Source: Pseudomonas putida (GTDB lineage: Bacteria; Pseudomonadota; Gammaproteobacteria; Pseudomonadales; Pseudomonadaceae). Taken from it: a stretch of 64,000 nt of DNA. This document shows positions 26,046 to 35,729 of the stretch, piece after piece. How positions within the stretch are numbered: position 1 is the first letter of the stretch; each line of letters starts with the position of its first letter. A program made the position numbers and the translations under genes. The stretch is taken from positions 1 to 64,000 of the forward strand of contig NZ_SMTE01000002.1 of the NCBI RefSeq assembly GCF_004357765.1, given 5' to 3'. Below the pieces are notes generated by a model that was not told the origin of the DNA, did not search any database, and was given only the letters and a program-made list of their open reading frames with translations.

Positions 26046-28660
26046 GCCCGCGGCAAGCGCACCTGGAAACAGGCACCCGCCTCACCGTTACCGACGTCGA
26101 GGCTGCCGCCCATGGCCGCCACGATGCCATGGCTGACCGAAAGACCCAGGCCGGTGCCCACCCCTGCCGGCTTGGTGGTGAAGAACGGCTCGAAGACCCG
26201 CGCGTGCAACAGCGGGTCGATACCGCCGGCATTGTCTTCGACCTGCAAGCACAGCCCTTCCTCGTCAATGATCTGGCTGACCTCGATCCACGGCTTGGCG
26301 ATGCCACGCTCGAGCAAGGCGTCCCGGGCATTGACCATCAGGTTGATCAGCACCTGTTCAAGCTGGTCCTGCTGACCGGACACGTATGCCTGCGACGTCG
26401 GAGCACAGAGACGCAGGGCCACCCCCTTGCCGCGCAGTCCTTCCTCGAGCAACCCGACCGCGCCCTCGACCGCTGTCCAGGCAGCGAAGCGTTGTGGCTC
26501 GACCTCCGTACGCCGGCCGTATACCCGCAGATGGTCGACCAGACGCGAAGCCCGCTCGATCTGGCTGTCGATACGCTGCAGTTTCTCACCCAGGTAGACC
26601 AGGTCGGCGGTACCGTTCTGCAGCCGCGTGAAGGCGTTGGCCAGAGCCAGACGCATCACGCTCAGCGGCTGGCTGATTTCGTGCACCAGACCAGTGGCCA
26701 GTTCGCCGAGGCTGGCCATCTTGGCGCTTTGCAACAGCTGCCGCTGACTACGCCGCACCTCGGTGTTGTCCCGGCCTACCGCCTGGATTTCGAGCAGCTG
26801 GCCTTGTTCGTCGAACAACCCCCGTTCGGCCCATACCCACCACGCGTGCTCGCGTCCCGGCAACTGCAGACAGACCTCGGCGCTGCTCAACGGCTGGTCG
26901 AGAGTCAGCGACTGCAGGCGCTGCACGAAGGCAGCCCGCTCGCTGGCCGACAACCATTGGCCGAGGTTCTGACCCAGCAGTTGCGCCGGGCTGTCCTGCA
27001 ATTGCTCGGCCAGGGGCTGATTGGCGAACAGCAGTGTCAGATCGGGGCGGTAACGACAGATCATCGCTGGCGAATCCTCGACCAGCACACGGTAGCGCTC
27101 CTCACTCTGGCGTACGCGCTCGGCCGCCTCGGTCGCTTCGCTGACATCCAGCCACAGTCCCACCACCTCCTGTGGCAGGCCAAGATCGTCATACAGCAGG
27201 CGCGCCTCGTCGAGCACCCAGTGATAACCGCCGTGGACATCGCGCAGACGGTAGCGACTGCGCACCTGACCTTGACGCAACAGGGCCTGGGTACGCTGCA
27301 ACCACAGCTCACGATCGTCCGGATGCACCGCCAGGCCAGGCTGGCGGGCCAGCTCGCTGTCCGCCTTCCAGCCCAGCAGGGGCATCAGGCTGGCACTATA
27401 GAACTCACTGTGCAGGGCGCCCTCGGCATAGCGCTGGATGTAGATCACCGCAGGCGAGCTGGCGATGAGGTTCTCCAGGCGCGCTTTCGCCGCGTCGGCT
27501 TGCAGTTCCTGGGCCTTGAGCGCACTGATGTCGAGAGCGAAGCCCCCCAGGCGCTGCCCTTGCCATTGCCCGCTCCAGTGATACCAGCGCACCTGGCCTG
27601 GCGCATCGTCGTCGAGCGAGCGCAACGTCAGGCTCAGCCCGTGGCCTTCACGCACCTGCTCCAAGGCCAGTTGCGCCGCCTCGCGGTCGGCGGGGTGCAG
27701 ATGCGCCAGCCACTGCGCGACACTCGGCTGGGCAGGTAGGCCCAACGTGTTGGCCAACTGCTCGTCCAGCTCCATGTGCCCTGGCTGCGACCACGCCCAG
27801 CCGCCAGCACCCAGTTGCCGCTGCAATGCCTGCAGGTGGCGCTGCTGCTGGCGCAACTGGCCCAGGCGCAGCCGGCTCAGCAACGGCTCGGCCAACGCGT
27901 TCAGCAAGGCCACGGCCTCATCGACCTCAGGCAACGATTCGGCGCCGGCACAAAGTAGCCAGGCCTGGCAGACAGCCCCTTGGCGCAGTGGCAGCAGGCA
28001 CAACGCAACGCCGCCGCACAGTGCCTGCAGATCAGGATGCACGCCGGCATCGAGCACTGGCTGTCCGGGCAAGCCGGTCAACCAGGATTGCAATCGTTCA
28101 TCCCGCGGCCAGGGCCAGTCGGCATCGCTGGTGGCATAGCAACGCCAGCCCGCTTCGTCGACGAGCATCAGGTGCAGCGCCGATGCCCGCCAGTGCCGGG
28201 CCAGATCCTGCAGTTGCAGCGCGGTCACTGGCGCCAGGCGTTGCTCGTCGCAGTCGCGCAACGCCTGGCCAAGTCGCATTTGCCATTGCTGGCGGCTGTC
28301 ATGGTGGCGTTCGCGCAGCAAGTCGCCGATGTCGAACACTTGCAGCAACCAGGCTTCGCCTTGGCGCATCAGCCAACCGCGGGTATGCAGGGTGTTGCCC
28401 CCGGCGGCGTGCCAATCCAGGTCGAGGGGCTGGCCCTGCCAATCGCCGGGAAGGCCTTCTATCACCAGCCAGCTGTTGCGTTCGAGGTAGTCGCGCAGCG
28501 GTCGAGCACCGCTGTTGGGCACGGCGAGCGCCGTGCGCAGCGGACCGCCCAGGCGCTGCACCGTCCCCTCGTCGTCGAGCCACGCCTGCAGGCCCACGGC
28601 CATCGGCATTGGCGTGGCAGGTTGTGCAGCACCCCGCCAGCGATCGAGCAGCCCCGTCAC
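26042..28660 (-). CDS. pprA: Multi-PAS sensor histidine kinase PprA
   Basis: An 872-residue kinase without membrane segments. An N-terminal sensory half has a GAF-like region (about 190-320) and three PAS-like domains between about 330 and 645. The H-box GLVHEISQPLSVMRLAL puts the phospho-accepting histidine at 660, and the ATPase domain shows DNAGGI and GTGLGLS. Order and neighbours match PprA of P. aeruginosa, which with PprB controls the Tad/Flp pilus and other adhesion functions. The start is a GTG at 28660 that overlaps the TGA of the TadE/F-like gene in GTGA, so translation is coupled. Confidence 0.85.
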   Translation of the reverse strand: MTGLLDRWRGAAQPATPMPMAVGLQAWLDDEGTVQRLGGPLRTALAVPNSGARPLRDYLERNSWLVIEGLPGDWQGQPLDLDWHAAGGNTLHTRGWLMRQGEAWLLQVFDIGDLLRERHHDSRQQWQMRLGQALRDCDEQRLAPVTALQLQDLARHWRASALHLMLVDEAGWRCYATSDADWPWPRDERLQSWLTGLPGQPVLDAGVHPDLQALCGGVALCLLPLRQGAVCQAWLLCAGAESLPEVDEAVALLNALAEPLLSRLRLGQLRQQQRHLQALQRQLGAGGWAWSQPGHMELDEQLANTLGLPAQPSVAQWLAHLHPADREAAQLALEQVREGHGLSLTLRSLDDDAPGQVRWYHWSGQWQGQRLGGFALDISALKAQELQADAAKARLENLIASSPAVIYIQRYAEGALHSEFYSASLMPLLGWKADSELARQPGLAVHPDDRELWLQRTQALLRQGQVRSRYRLRDVHGGYHWVLDEARLLYDDLGLPQEVVGLWLDVSEATEAAERVRQSEERYRVLVEDSPAMICRYRPDLTLLFANQPLAEQLQDSPAQLLGQNLGQWLSASERAAFVQRLQSLTLDQPLSSAEVCLQLPGREHAWWVWAERGLFDEQGQLLEIQAVGRDNTEVRRSQRQLLQSAKMASLGELATGLVHEISQPLSVMRLALANAFTRLQNGTADLVYLGEKLQRIDSQIERASRLVDHLRVYGRRTEVEPQRFAAWTAVEGAVGLLEEGLRGKGVALRLCAPTSQAYVSGQQDQLEQVLINLMVNARDALLERGIAKPWIEVSQIIDEEGLCLQVEDNAGGIDPLLHARVFEPFFTTKPAGVGTGLGLSVSHGIVAAMGGSLDVGNGEAGACFQVRLPRA

Positions 28661-29097
28661 AGCTGAAGACTCGCTTCTGCTTGCAAGGCTTCGGGCAGGC
28701 GCGGGACGTCGCCGATCAATGGCAACTTGAACACCGGCATGACCCGGCTCAGGCGTTCGCTGGGATAGCGAATGCTCACCGTCAGCAGCTTGTCCACCAC
28801 GCTCACCTGGACGTCGCTGGCGGACTGGAAGCCCAGGCTGCTCGGCATCCATGCCAATTGCTGGTCGATGACCTGGCGCGCCAGGGTCTGGACGTCACCG
28901 GCATAGTTGGCGCTGGCAGGGTCCAAAGCTACGCAGCGGCGCACCGCTTCGCTGCTGGCCTGATTGAAGGACTGCAGCACGAGCATCGGCAGTGCATAGC
29001 TGACAAGGCCGTGGAAAACGGCGAAGAACACCACGAATACAGCGACAAACTCGATGGCTGCCGCGCCTTTTTGCCCTCCCGCCAAGCTGGTTCGCAT
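28657..29097 (-). CDS. tadF: TadE/TadF-like pseudopilin
   Basis: A 146-residue protein with a short positive N-terminus, the prepilin cleavage motif GAAAIEF (cut after Gly leaves Glu at position 5 and Phe at 6) and one hydrophobic helix at about 15-38. This is the layout of TadE/TadF minor pseudopilins, which FppA/TadV must process. The C-terminal part is periplasmic and beta-rich. It is translationally coupled to pprA, an unusual link between a pilus structural gene and the sensor kinase gene. The exact TadE versus TadF assignment is uncertain. Confidence 0.78.
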   Translation of the reverse strand: MRTSLAGGQKGAAAIEFVAVFVVFFAVFHGLVSYALPMLVLQSFNQASSEAVRRCVALDPASANYAGDVQTLARQVIDQQLAWMPSSLGFQSASDVQVSVVDKLLTVSIRYPSERLSRVMPVFKLPLIGDVPRLPEALQAEASLQL

Positions 29098-29172
29098 GTT
29101 CGCGTCTACCCTGACAATGAAACCTGAGTGACAGCATAGATCCGTTCAACGAATAGGGATGGCAATTGGCCA

Positions 29173-29643
29173 ATGCAAAGCATTGTTCTCCTGATGTGGC
29201 TTGCCTTGTGCACTGAACAAGATATCCGTGAACGCCAGATTTCCAACCTGCTGACACTGGGCGTGGCCGCCTGTGCACTGGTCTGGTTGTTCAGTACCGG
29301 CCACAGCTGGATCGGCGCCGACGCCAGCGACGCGGGCTGGGCGCTGGCCATCGTCATGCTGCTTACCCTCCCCGGCTACATGCTTGGGCGCTTCGGTGCC
29401 GGCGACGTCAAGCTGCTCGGGGCGCTGGCCCTGGCTACCAGCCATCAGTACGTGCTTGGTACGTTCATCGGCGCAGGCATCACCGTGCTGTTGTGGATGA
29501 TCGCCCGCAGGCGCCTGTGGACCTTGCTCAACCCCAAAGTCAAGAAGCGCCTGCAGGCACTGGCCGAGCAAATGGATGACAAGCAACCGTTTGCGCCCTA
29601 CGTGCTGGCCGGCTTTCTATTGACCGCTGTATGGATCCAATGA
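29173..29643 (+). CDS. fppA: Tad prepilin peptidase FppA
   Basis: A 156-residue membrane aspartyl protease of the A24 family, with only the C-terminal peptidase module typical of TadV/CpaA/FppA. The two catalytic aspartates are D17 (TEQDIRERQISN) and D78 (GAGDVKLLGA), the canonical first-loop and GxGD positions. It would cleave the leader of Flp and of the TadE/F-like pseudopilin. It diverges from tadF over a 75-base gap and precedes pprB. Confidence 0.9.
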   Translation: MQSIVLLMWLALCTEQDIRERQISNLLTLGVAACALVWLFSTGHSWIGADASDAGWALAIVMLLTLPGYMLGRFGAGDVKLLGALALATSHQYVLGTFIGAGITVLLWMIARRRLWTLLNPKVKKRLQALAEQMDDKQPFAPYVLAGFLLTAVWIQ

Positions 29644-29770
29644 GCGACCCTGTGGTCGGATGCCTTGTACAAACCTTGTACATAATCGCCAAGTGCGACT
29701 ATGTTCTAGCTGCCGACCTGTCAAGCGTGGGAGCTACAGTCGGCCTGGCCACGAGAACAGGGAGTTGAAC

Positions 29771-30547
29771 GTGAACAAGCCAATGAGTGACGTCAAGGTC
29801 CTCGTCGTCGATGATCAGCCGCTGATCGTCGAACAATTATGCGAATTCCTCGAAAACCACGGGCACCCGTGCGTAGCCGCCCACTCCACCGATCAGGCCA
29901 TCGAGCGCTATGTCGACGATGAGGCGATTGGCCTGGTGGTGTGCGATCTGCACATGCCCGAACGCGATGGAATCGAGCTGATGCGTGCGCTCAAGGACAT
30001 TGCCAAAGGGCAGCGCATGTTCGAGGCCATCATGCTCACCGGCCGCGCCGACAAACAGGATGTAATTCGCGCCTTGCGCGAAGGGTTCTCCGACTACTAC
30101 CAGAAACCCATGGATCTCGAAGCCCTGCTCGAAGGCGTGCGCCGCCAGGAGCAGATCCTGCTCGAGCGGCGCAGCAGCTTTCAGGACCTGGGAAGCCTCA
30201 ACCAGCGCCTGCAGGAGCTGGCCGAGTCCATCGACGACCTCTACCAGGACCTGGAAAAGGCACGTGGTCAAGGTATGCACCGTCGCGCCGGCGATGTTGA
30301 GGAGACCGAGAGCGAGCTACCACCGGCCTTCGAGAAACTCTCGCCACGCCAGCTCGAAGTGGCTCGGCTGGTCAGCAAGGGCAAGACCAACTACCAGATC
30401 GCCTGCGAACTGGGCATCACTGAGAACACCGTCAAGCTCTACGTGTCACAGGTTCTGCGCCTTACCCACATGCACAACCGCACGCAGCTGGCGCTGGCCC
30501 TGACCCCCAGTTCGTCACCGGTGCACCAGCGTTTCACCACCCACTAG
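29771..30547 (+). CDS. pprB: Response regulator PprB (REC + LuxR-type HTH)
   Basis: A 258-residue response regulator. The receiver domain spans about 8-125 with the phosphorylatable D59 (VVCDLHMPERDG), the TGRAD switch and the lysine in YYQKPMD. A Q/E/L-rich linker follows at about 130-165, then a LuxR/GerE helix-turn-helix (LSPRQLEVARLVSKGKTNYQ onward). It matches PprB, the P. aeruginosa regulator of tad, flp and other adhesion genes, and its position next to fppA agrees. The start is a GTG at 29771 because AGGGAG lies six bases before it. It converges with the DUF3613 gene with a four-base overlap. Confidence 0.88.
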   Translation: MNKPMSDVKVLVVDDQPLIVEQLCEFLENHGHPCVAAHSTDQAIERYVDDEAIGLVVCDLHMPERDGIELMRALKDIAKGQRMFEAIMLTGRADKQDVIRALREGFSDYYQKPMDLEALLEGVRRQEQILLERRSSFQDLGSLNQRLQELAESIDDLYQDLEKARGQGMHRRAGDVEETESELPPAFEKLSPRQLEVARLVSKGKTNYQIACELGITENTVKLYVSQVLRLTHMHNRTQLALALTPSSSPVHQRFTTH

Positions 30548-30804
30548 TTCGATGAGCTGACCTTTTCCCAGCGGTAGAAATCCGGGATCGCGTACTTGTA
30601 GCTGTCCAGCCAACGTTGCATGGACTGCTCGCGCTCCCGCGCCGTCTGCACCTGCACCGTCGGCGAGGCCTGTTGGTTGCTGGCCTGTATGCGCAGCAGG
30701 GTCTCGGTGGCGCTTTCCTCACTCCCGGCCTGGCGCGGCGCATCGTCGGCCAGGGCAATGGCCGGGGCGGCCAGGCACATCATCAGCATCAAGGGCCTAA
30801 GCAT
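30544..30804 (-). CDS. Small exported protein (DUF3613-like) at the end of the tad operon
   Basis: An 86-residue protein with a signal peptide (LMLMMCLAAPAIALA, cleavage near residue 20) and a short mature part ending WLDSYKYAIPDFYRWEK. The aromatic end is typical of the DUF3613 proteins found in Pseudomonas tad loci (PA4298 in P. aeruginosa). AGGAGGAG precedes the ATG, which lies within the last codons of tadD. The function is unknown; a periplasmic accessory role in pilus assembly is inferred from position. Confidence 0.72.
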   Translation of the reverse strand: MLRPLMLMMCLAAPAIALADDAPRQAGSEESATETLLRIQASNQQASPTVQVQTAREREQSMQRWLDSYKYAIPDFYRWEKVSSSN

Positions 30805-31510
30805 CCTGATCTCCTCCTTTGGCGTGGCTCTCGGTGCCACTCACCGGCATCGCTGCGCGCCCCAGGCTACGCAGCTTTTGGGCCCGCGCCTGGGCCTCGG
30901 CGAACTGCTCGGGCTTGAGGTGCAGGCGGTTCACCAGGTCACTGGCCTGGGACCAGTTGTCCTGAAGCAGCGACAGAGTCACCAGGTTCACCGCCGGCAA
31001 GGTGTTATCGTCCTGGAGCTCCAAGGCCGTCAGAAACTCGAAACGGGCCTGCTCGTGCTGCCCCAGGTTCATCAGCACCACCCCCAGATCATTGCGCACG
31101 TTGGCATCGGTCGGCGCCAGGCGCACCGCCCGCTGCAGGTTCTGCAGCGCCTGCTGGTCATCGCCCCGGGCCGAGGCCAGTTGGCCAAGGCCATGCTCGC
31201 CCTCGGCGGCCAGGCAACCGCCCAGCAGGCTGCGATACAGCGGCTCGGCCTCGCTGCGGCCAAGCAGGCGCAGCACTCGGGCTTTGCGCAAGCGCACCGA
31301 TTCCAGGCGGTTGGGCATTTGCTCGAGATGGGCCAGGCTGGCATGTGGCCGTCCCTGATTGAGCATCTCGTCGGCCAGGTTCAACGCCAGTTGCTGGTCC
31401 GCGTCGGGCTTGGCGCACTGTCCGCCCGCCCACAAACCGCCCAGGCCCGGCTGCTGGCCGGCACAACCGGCCAGCAGCAACAGCCCGGTGAACAACAGAA
31501 TGCCTTTCAT
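30797..31510 (-). CDS. tadD: TadD-like TPR lipoprotein
   Basis: A 237-residue lipoprotein with a lipobox LLAGC and the cysteine at about residue 15. TPR-like repeats follow at about 75-200 (NLQRAVRLAPTDANVRNDLG is a clear one). TadD is a periplasmic TPR lipoprotein thought to act as a pilotin or assembly factor for the RcpA secretin. It follows tadC by 14 bases and overlaps the next gene by eight. Confidence 0.85.
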   Translation of the reverse strand: MKGILLFTGLLLLAGCAGQQPGLGGLWAGGQCAKPDADQQLALNLADEMLNQGRPHASLAHLEQMPNRLESVRLRKARVLRLLGRSEAEPLYRSLLGGCLAAEGEHGLGQLASARGDDQQALQNLQRAVRLAPTDANVRNDLGVVLMNLGQHEQARFEFLTALELQDDNTLPAVNLVTLSLLQDNWSQASDLVNRLHLKPEQFAEAQARAQKLRSLGRAAMPVSGTESHAKGGDQDA

Positions 31511-31524
31511 CGCCCCTCTCCCTT

Positions 31525-32406
31525 TCAAGAACCCAAAGCCCGGGCCATCGCGGAAAAACCCGGCCCGGCCAGCACGATGAGCAAGGCTGGAAACAGAAAC
31601 ACCATCATCACCGCCGACATTTTTGCCGACATCTTCGACACACGCTCCTGCAGTCGCGTCAGACGCCGGTCGTCCAACAGCTGTTTCAGGGCCAGCAACG
31701 ATCTCAGCCCACCGCTGCCCTGGATCAGTAATTGCTGGAGGATCGCGCAGGTGTCGGTCAACTCATCCACCGCCAGTTGCTTCGCGCTCTTGTCCAGCTC
31801 CGGCCCCAGAGCCAGACCCGAGTCCACCCGCTGTAGCACCAGCCGCAGTTCGGCACTGACGTGTGGCAGCAACGAGCGTCCCTCCTCAGCCAACACTCGC
31901 AGAGCCTGCTCCACGGCGAGCCCGGTCTCGAAAAGAATGCGCAACAACGGGATCAGCAGACTCACCTCTTCGGCGATGCGTTGCTGACGCCGCGCCGCCG
32001 CCACAGCCAGCAAGCGTTTGGGCAACAGGTAGCCCAGGCCCATCGCGCACAATACTGCAACCCACCCGGAACCTTCGCCTGGCACTCCCGGCAGCAGTAA
32101 CAGCACCAGCCCGCCAGTCAACAGCGGCAAGCCCAACTGCACGGCGGCGAACAGTGCCCGCTGGCGGCTGCGACGCCAACCCAGGCGAGCGAGCAATGTC
32201 TGGGTTTCACCGTCCAGGCTCTGCAGGCTGCGTCCCAAGCGGCTGCTGCCCAGCCGATGCAACCATTCGCCCAAACGCTCGTCAGGGGCCAACCGGCCCT
32301 GCAGGCGACGGCTCACCCGCAGCCGCGCGCGTGCTTGGCGCATGGCCTGCGCCGCCAACAGGAGAAACCCCGCGAACAGGCAAACGGCGCTGACCAGCAA
32401 GGCCAT
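31525..32406 (-). CDS. tadC: TadC inner-membrane platform protein
   Basis: A 293-residue type II secretion F-like protein. The N-terminal hydrophobic helix (about 3-20) and two central hydrophobic blocks (about 90-125) precede a cytoplasmic T2SSF domain (about 145-265), and a final helix ends the protein. With TadB it makes the inner-membrane platform driven by the TadA ATPase. It starts one base after tadB stops. Confidence 0.9.
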   Translation of the reverse strand: MALLVSAVCLFAGFLLLAAQAMRQARARLRVSRRLQGRLAPDERLGEWLHRLGSSRLGRSLQSLDGETQTLLARLGWRRSRQRALFAAVQLGLPLLTGGLVLLLLPGVPGEGSGWVAVLCAMGLGYLLPKRLLAVAAARRQQRIAEEVSLLIPLLRILFETGLAVEQALRVLAEEGRSLLPHVSAELRLVLQRVDSGLALGPELDKSAKQLAVDELTDTCAILQQLLIQGSGGLRSLLALKQLLDDRRLTRLQERVSKMSAKMSAVMMVFLFPALLIVLAGPGFSAMARALGS

Positions 32407-32407
32407 T

Positions 32408-33286
32408 TCAGAGACTCCTCATCATGCGCCAGAGCACCAGGCAACCCAGGGCCTGGAAGGCGAAGGCAAAGCCCAGCAGCCACTGTCCCTGTTGGTCTTG
32501 CCACATCGCCAGCAGGTAGCCAGGGTTACCCAGCAGGAAATACCCCACCATCAGCAACGGCAGGGCTCCGAGGATCCATGCCGTGACCCGCGTCTCACCG
32601 GTCATCGCCCGCAACTGACGTCCCCCCTGCTCACGTTCACGGATCAGCTTGATCAGGTTTTCCATCAGCTCGCTGGCGTTGCCGCCATAGCGCTGGTTGA
32701 TACGCAGGCCCAGGGCGAATACGCGCAGTTCGTCCTGTCCATAGAGCTCCGCCAGTTCGCTCAGAGCGTCTTCCAGCGGCACACCCAGTTGCACGTTGCG
32801 CTGGACCCGCTGCATTGCCGCACGCAAAGGCTCACGGGTGTTCTCCAGGCCTCCGAGGACGGCGTCGGTCAAGGTGCGCCCGGCCTTCAGGCTGCGCACG
32901 CTGTAATCCAGTAGTCCCGGAAGCTGCTCGATGATGCGCCGCATGCGCCGTCGATACCGCCAGGTCAGATAGGCCTGCGCAGCCAGTGGAATCCCCAGCG
33001 ACAGGAGCAACGCCACCCACCAGCTACCCAGCAACAATCCCAGCGCCACACCCCCGAGCCAGCCCAGCGCCCACGGACGCAGACGTACCCCCGCCGGATC
33101 GAGGCCGGCGCGTTGCAGCCTGGCGTCGAGCCAGCGCTGACGCGTCGCGGGGGTGCGCAATGCCTCGAGTGCGCGGCCCAGGCGTTGCAGCACACGCTCC
33201 TCCCCACGCTTGTGCAAACCCAGGCGCAACAGCAGCAAGGCGCAGCCCAAGAGCAGCACCGACAGCGACAGCAGCAGCGGCCCCAT
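32408..33286 (-). CDS. tadB: TadB inner-membrane platform protein
   Basis: A 292-residue type II secretion F-like protein paired with TadC. Hydrophobic helices lie at about 4-22, 85-115 and 265-285, and the T2SSF domain in between includes LPGLLDYSVRSLKAGRTLTD and INQRYGGNASELMENLIKLI. The start overlaps the tadA stop (TGATG). A GTG three bases upstream is also possible. Confidence 0.9.
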   Translation of the reverse strand: MGPLLLSLSVLLLGCALLLLRLGLHKRGEERVLQRLGRALEALRTPATRQRWLDARLQRAGLDPAGVRLRPWALGWLGGVALGLLLGSWWVALLLSLGIPLAAQAYLTWRYRRRMRRIIEQLPGLLDYSVRSLKAGRTLTDAVLGGLENTREPLRAAMQRVQRNVQLGVPLEDALSELAELYGQDELRVFALGLRINQRYGGNASELMENLIKLIREREQGGRQLRAMTGETRVTAWILGALPLLMVGYFLLGNPGYLLAMWQDQQGQWLLGFAFAFQALGCLVLWRMMRSL

Positions 33287-34542
33287 CACAGCAACCCTTC
33301 GTGACGCAGTTTTATCCCGGCGGGGTTGGGTGCCTCGCGCACGAAACCGTCGCCGCCACGCCGGTCGAAACGGAACAGAGTATTGGTCACGTAGACGTCG
33401 TCACGCAGGCCCACCACTTCCAGCACCTCGCTGACGACGCGACGGCCATCGGCCAGACGAGTCAGCTGGATGACCACGTCGAGCGCTGCACACACCATCT
33501 GTCGTAAGGTCTTCTCGGCAATCTGGCGCCCACTCAAGCCCACCAGCGTCTCCAGGCGCAGCAGCGCGTCCATGGCGGTGTTGGCGTGCACGGTGCTCAT
33601 CGAGCCATCATGCCCGGTGTTCATCGCAGTCAGCACATCGAGCACCTCCGGCCCGCGGATTTCGCCCAGCAGGATCCGGTCGGGGCGCATGCGCAAGGCG
33701 TTGCGGATGAGCTCGCTGGCCTTGATCTCGCCATGGCCCTCGACATTCGGAGGACGGGTTTCCAGACGCACCACATGGGGATGGTGCAACTGCAGCTCGG
33801 CCACATCCTCGATGGTCACCAGGCGCTCGTGGGGGGCGATCATCTGGCTGAGGATGTTCAGCAAGGTAGTCTTGCCGGTGCCGGTCCCGCCGCTGACCAG
33901 GATGTTGCAGCGCCTGCCCACGGCACGTTCGAGAAAATCGAACAGCGCCTGGTCGATGGCCCGGGTCGCGAGCAGATCGGCACTCTTGAGCATGTCCTGG
34001 CGGAACTTGCGAATCGACAGGCAGGGCCCGTCCAGCGCCACCGGCGGAATGATCGCATTGACCCGGCTGCCGTCAGGCATACGGGCATCGACCATCGGCG
34101 ACGACTCGTCCAGGCGCCGCCCCAATGGCGCGAGGATGCGCTGCATCACGCGCTCCACATGGTGGGCGTCGATGAAACGCAGATCGGTCTGCTGCAACAG
34201 CCCTGCCCGCTCGACGAACACCCGGAATGGCCCATTGACCAGGATCTCGGTCACGCTGGGGTCGCGCAACAGCACTTCCAACGGACCATAGCCGGTCAGT
34301 TCGTCCACCAGTTCCTCGGCCAGGCGCTCCATCTCGTAACGCGACAGGGCCAGGCGCAGGCGCGCGACATAGTCGGCCACCTGTTCCAGGACGAACTGGC
34401 TCAGCGCCGGACGCGCACCTTCCAGCAGGTTGCGGCCGCTGTCCTCGATGGCGTCGATCACGCATCGGTGCAAGGCGCGCTTGAGTGCCTGGGGATCGCT
34501 CGCCTGGTGGCGTTGGCCGCCGAAGGGTCGGTCGTTGCTCAT
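33286..34542 (-). CDS. tadA: TadA secretion ATPase
   Basis: A 418-residue GspE/VirB11-type ATPase that powers Flp pilus assembly. It has the Walker A motif GGTGTGKTT with K224, and the Asp-box/Walker B region RILLGEIRGPE. The histidine box TGHDGSMSTVHAN and the N-terminal TGYGPLEVLL segment are also clear. The ATG overlaps the tadZ stop in ATGA, and the 3' end touches tadB, so translation through tadZ-A-B is tightly coupled. Confidence 0.94.
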   Translation of the reverse strand: MSNDRPFGGQRHQASDPQALKRALHRCVIDAIEDSGRNLLEGARPALSQFVLEQVADYVARLRLALSRYEMERLAEELVDELTGYGPLEVLLRDPSVTEILVNGPFRVFVERAGLLQQTDLRFIDAHHVERVMQRILAPLGRRLDESSPMVDARMPDGSRVNAIIPPVALDGPCLSIRKFRQDMLKSADLLATRAIDQALFDFLERAVGRRCNILVSGGTGTGKTTLLNILSQMIAPHERLVTIEDVAELQLHHPHVVRLETRPPNVEGHGEIKASELIRNALRMRPDRILLGEIRGPEVLDVLTAMNTGHDGSMSTVHANTAMDALLRLETLVGLSGRQIAEKTLRQMVCAALDVVIQLTRLADGRRVVSEVLEVVGLRDDVYVTNTLFRFDRRGGDGFVREAPNPAGIKLRHEGLL

Positions 34543-35729
34543 CGGCTGCCCCACAACCTGCGCAGCCAGTTCAGCGGCGGCGGCGCAAGGGCTTCGGAAC
34601 GCCGGGCCAGTCGCTCGCCCAAGGCCCGCAGAGACTGGCTGAGGCTTTCTCGCGGGGCCAGGTCGAACAGGCTCAGGCCCTGGTTCTTGGCATTGAGGCG
34701 CACTTCCGGGCAATACGGCAGCACCTTGAGCAGCGGCAAGCCATAACGCTTGGCCAAGGCATCGGCATCCGGCGCCACCTGGCGCAGGTAACGATCTACC
34801 AGCAGGCTGGCATGCTCGAGCTTGATGCCGCGGTCGCGCCACTGTTCGAGTACGTCGAGGTTGCGTCGGCAGTCGAGGATGTTCTGGTCGGTACAGAGCA
34901 TCAGCTTGTCGCAGTGGCTGATGATGGTGCGCAAGGCCTCGCTGTCGGCTTGGCCGGTGAGGTTGACGACGATGTGCTGAAAATGTTGGCGCAGTGCGCT
35001 TAGCAGCATGTACAACTCGGCCGGACTGGTCGCCTTCAGCGTATCGTCGCCCGGTGCATAGCCGAGAATACGCAACCCTCCGGGCGCGCGGGTGAAGGCA
35101 CTGTCGATCAGGGTCGCATCGAGGCGGCGCAGGTGACGCAGGGCATCGCCGAAGTTGAACGATGCCTCCAGGCCGAGCAAGGCCAGGCTGTCACCGCTGG
35201 GCAGGCCAAGATCGAGCAGAAGCGTCTGCTGGCCACTGTCCTGCACCACTTGGGCAAGGTGCGAAGTCAGCAGCGCACCGTCGGTGCCGCGCTGGGCGCT
35301 GTACAACACGCTCAGTCCGCCCACCTTGGGATTGCTCGCAGCCGGTGGCAAACGCTTGCCCAGGCGCCGCACCAGGCCGGCCACCTCGCTGGCACGCGAG
35401 CCGTAGGCGACGAAATCCCGTGCACCGGCACGCATGGCATGCAGCACCAGTTGGTTGTCCATGCCATCGCCCAGGGCGACGATCGCCAGCATCGGCTTGG
35501 CTTCCAGCACGCCTTCGATCAGCGCGCACTGGTTGACCAGTTGCTCACGATCCAGGCCGATGAACACCAGACTGGCGAAGGTGACATCGACCAGCGCCAG
35601 CAGCTCGTCGAGGCTGCCACCACTCGCGCCGATGACCTGTCCCAGCGGCGCCAGGGCGCCTTGCAGCCAGTGCAGGTCGTCCTGGTTGCGGGTGATGGCC
35701 AGGTATGTCTGGTTGAGACTCTCGTTCAT
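34539..35729 (-). CDS. tadZ: TadZ/CpaE-like localisation ATPase
   Basis: A 396-residue protein with an N-terminal receiver-like region (about 1-125) and a ParA/MinD-like ATPase domain (about 135-370). The place of the deviant Walker A motif reads SAQRGTDGALLTSHL, without the GK(T/S) lysine, so ATP binding is probably altered or lost, as reported for several Pseudomonas TadZ proteins. TadZ marks the pole where the Tad machine assembles. It overlaps rcpA and tadA by four bases each. Confidence 0.88.
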   Translation of the reverse strand: MNESLNQTYLAITRNQDDLHWLQGALAPLGQVIGASGGSLDELLALVDVTFASLVFIGLDREQLVNQCALIEGVLEAKPMLAIVALGDGMDNQLVLHAMRAGARDFVAYGSRASEVAGLVRRLGKRLPPAASNPKVGGLSVLYSAQRGTDGALLTSHLAQVVQDSGQQTLLLDLGLPSGDSLALLGLEASFNFGDALRHLRRLDATLIDSAFTRAPGGLRILGYAPGDDTLKATSPAELYMLLSALRQHFQHIVVNLTGQADSEALRTIISHCDKLMLCTDQNILDCRRNLDVLEQWRDRGIKLEHASLLVDRYLRQVAPDADALAKRYGLPLLKVLPYCPEVRLNAKNQGLSLFDLAPRESLSQSLRALGERLARRSEALAPPPLNWLRRLWGSR

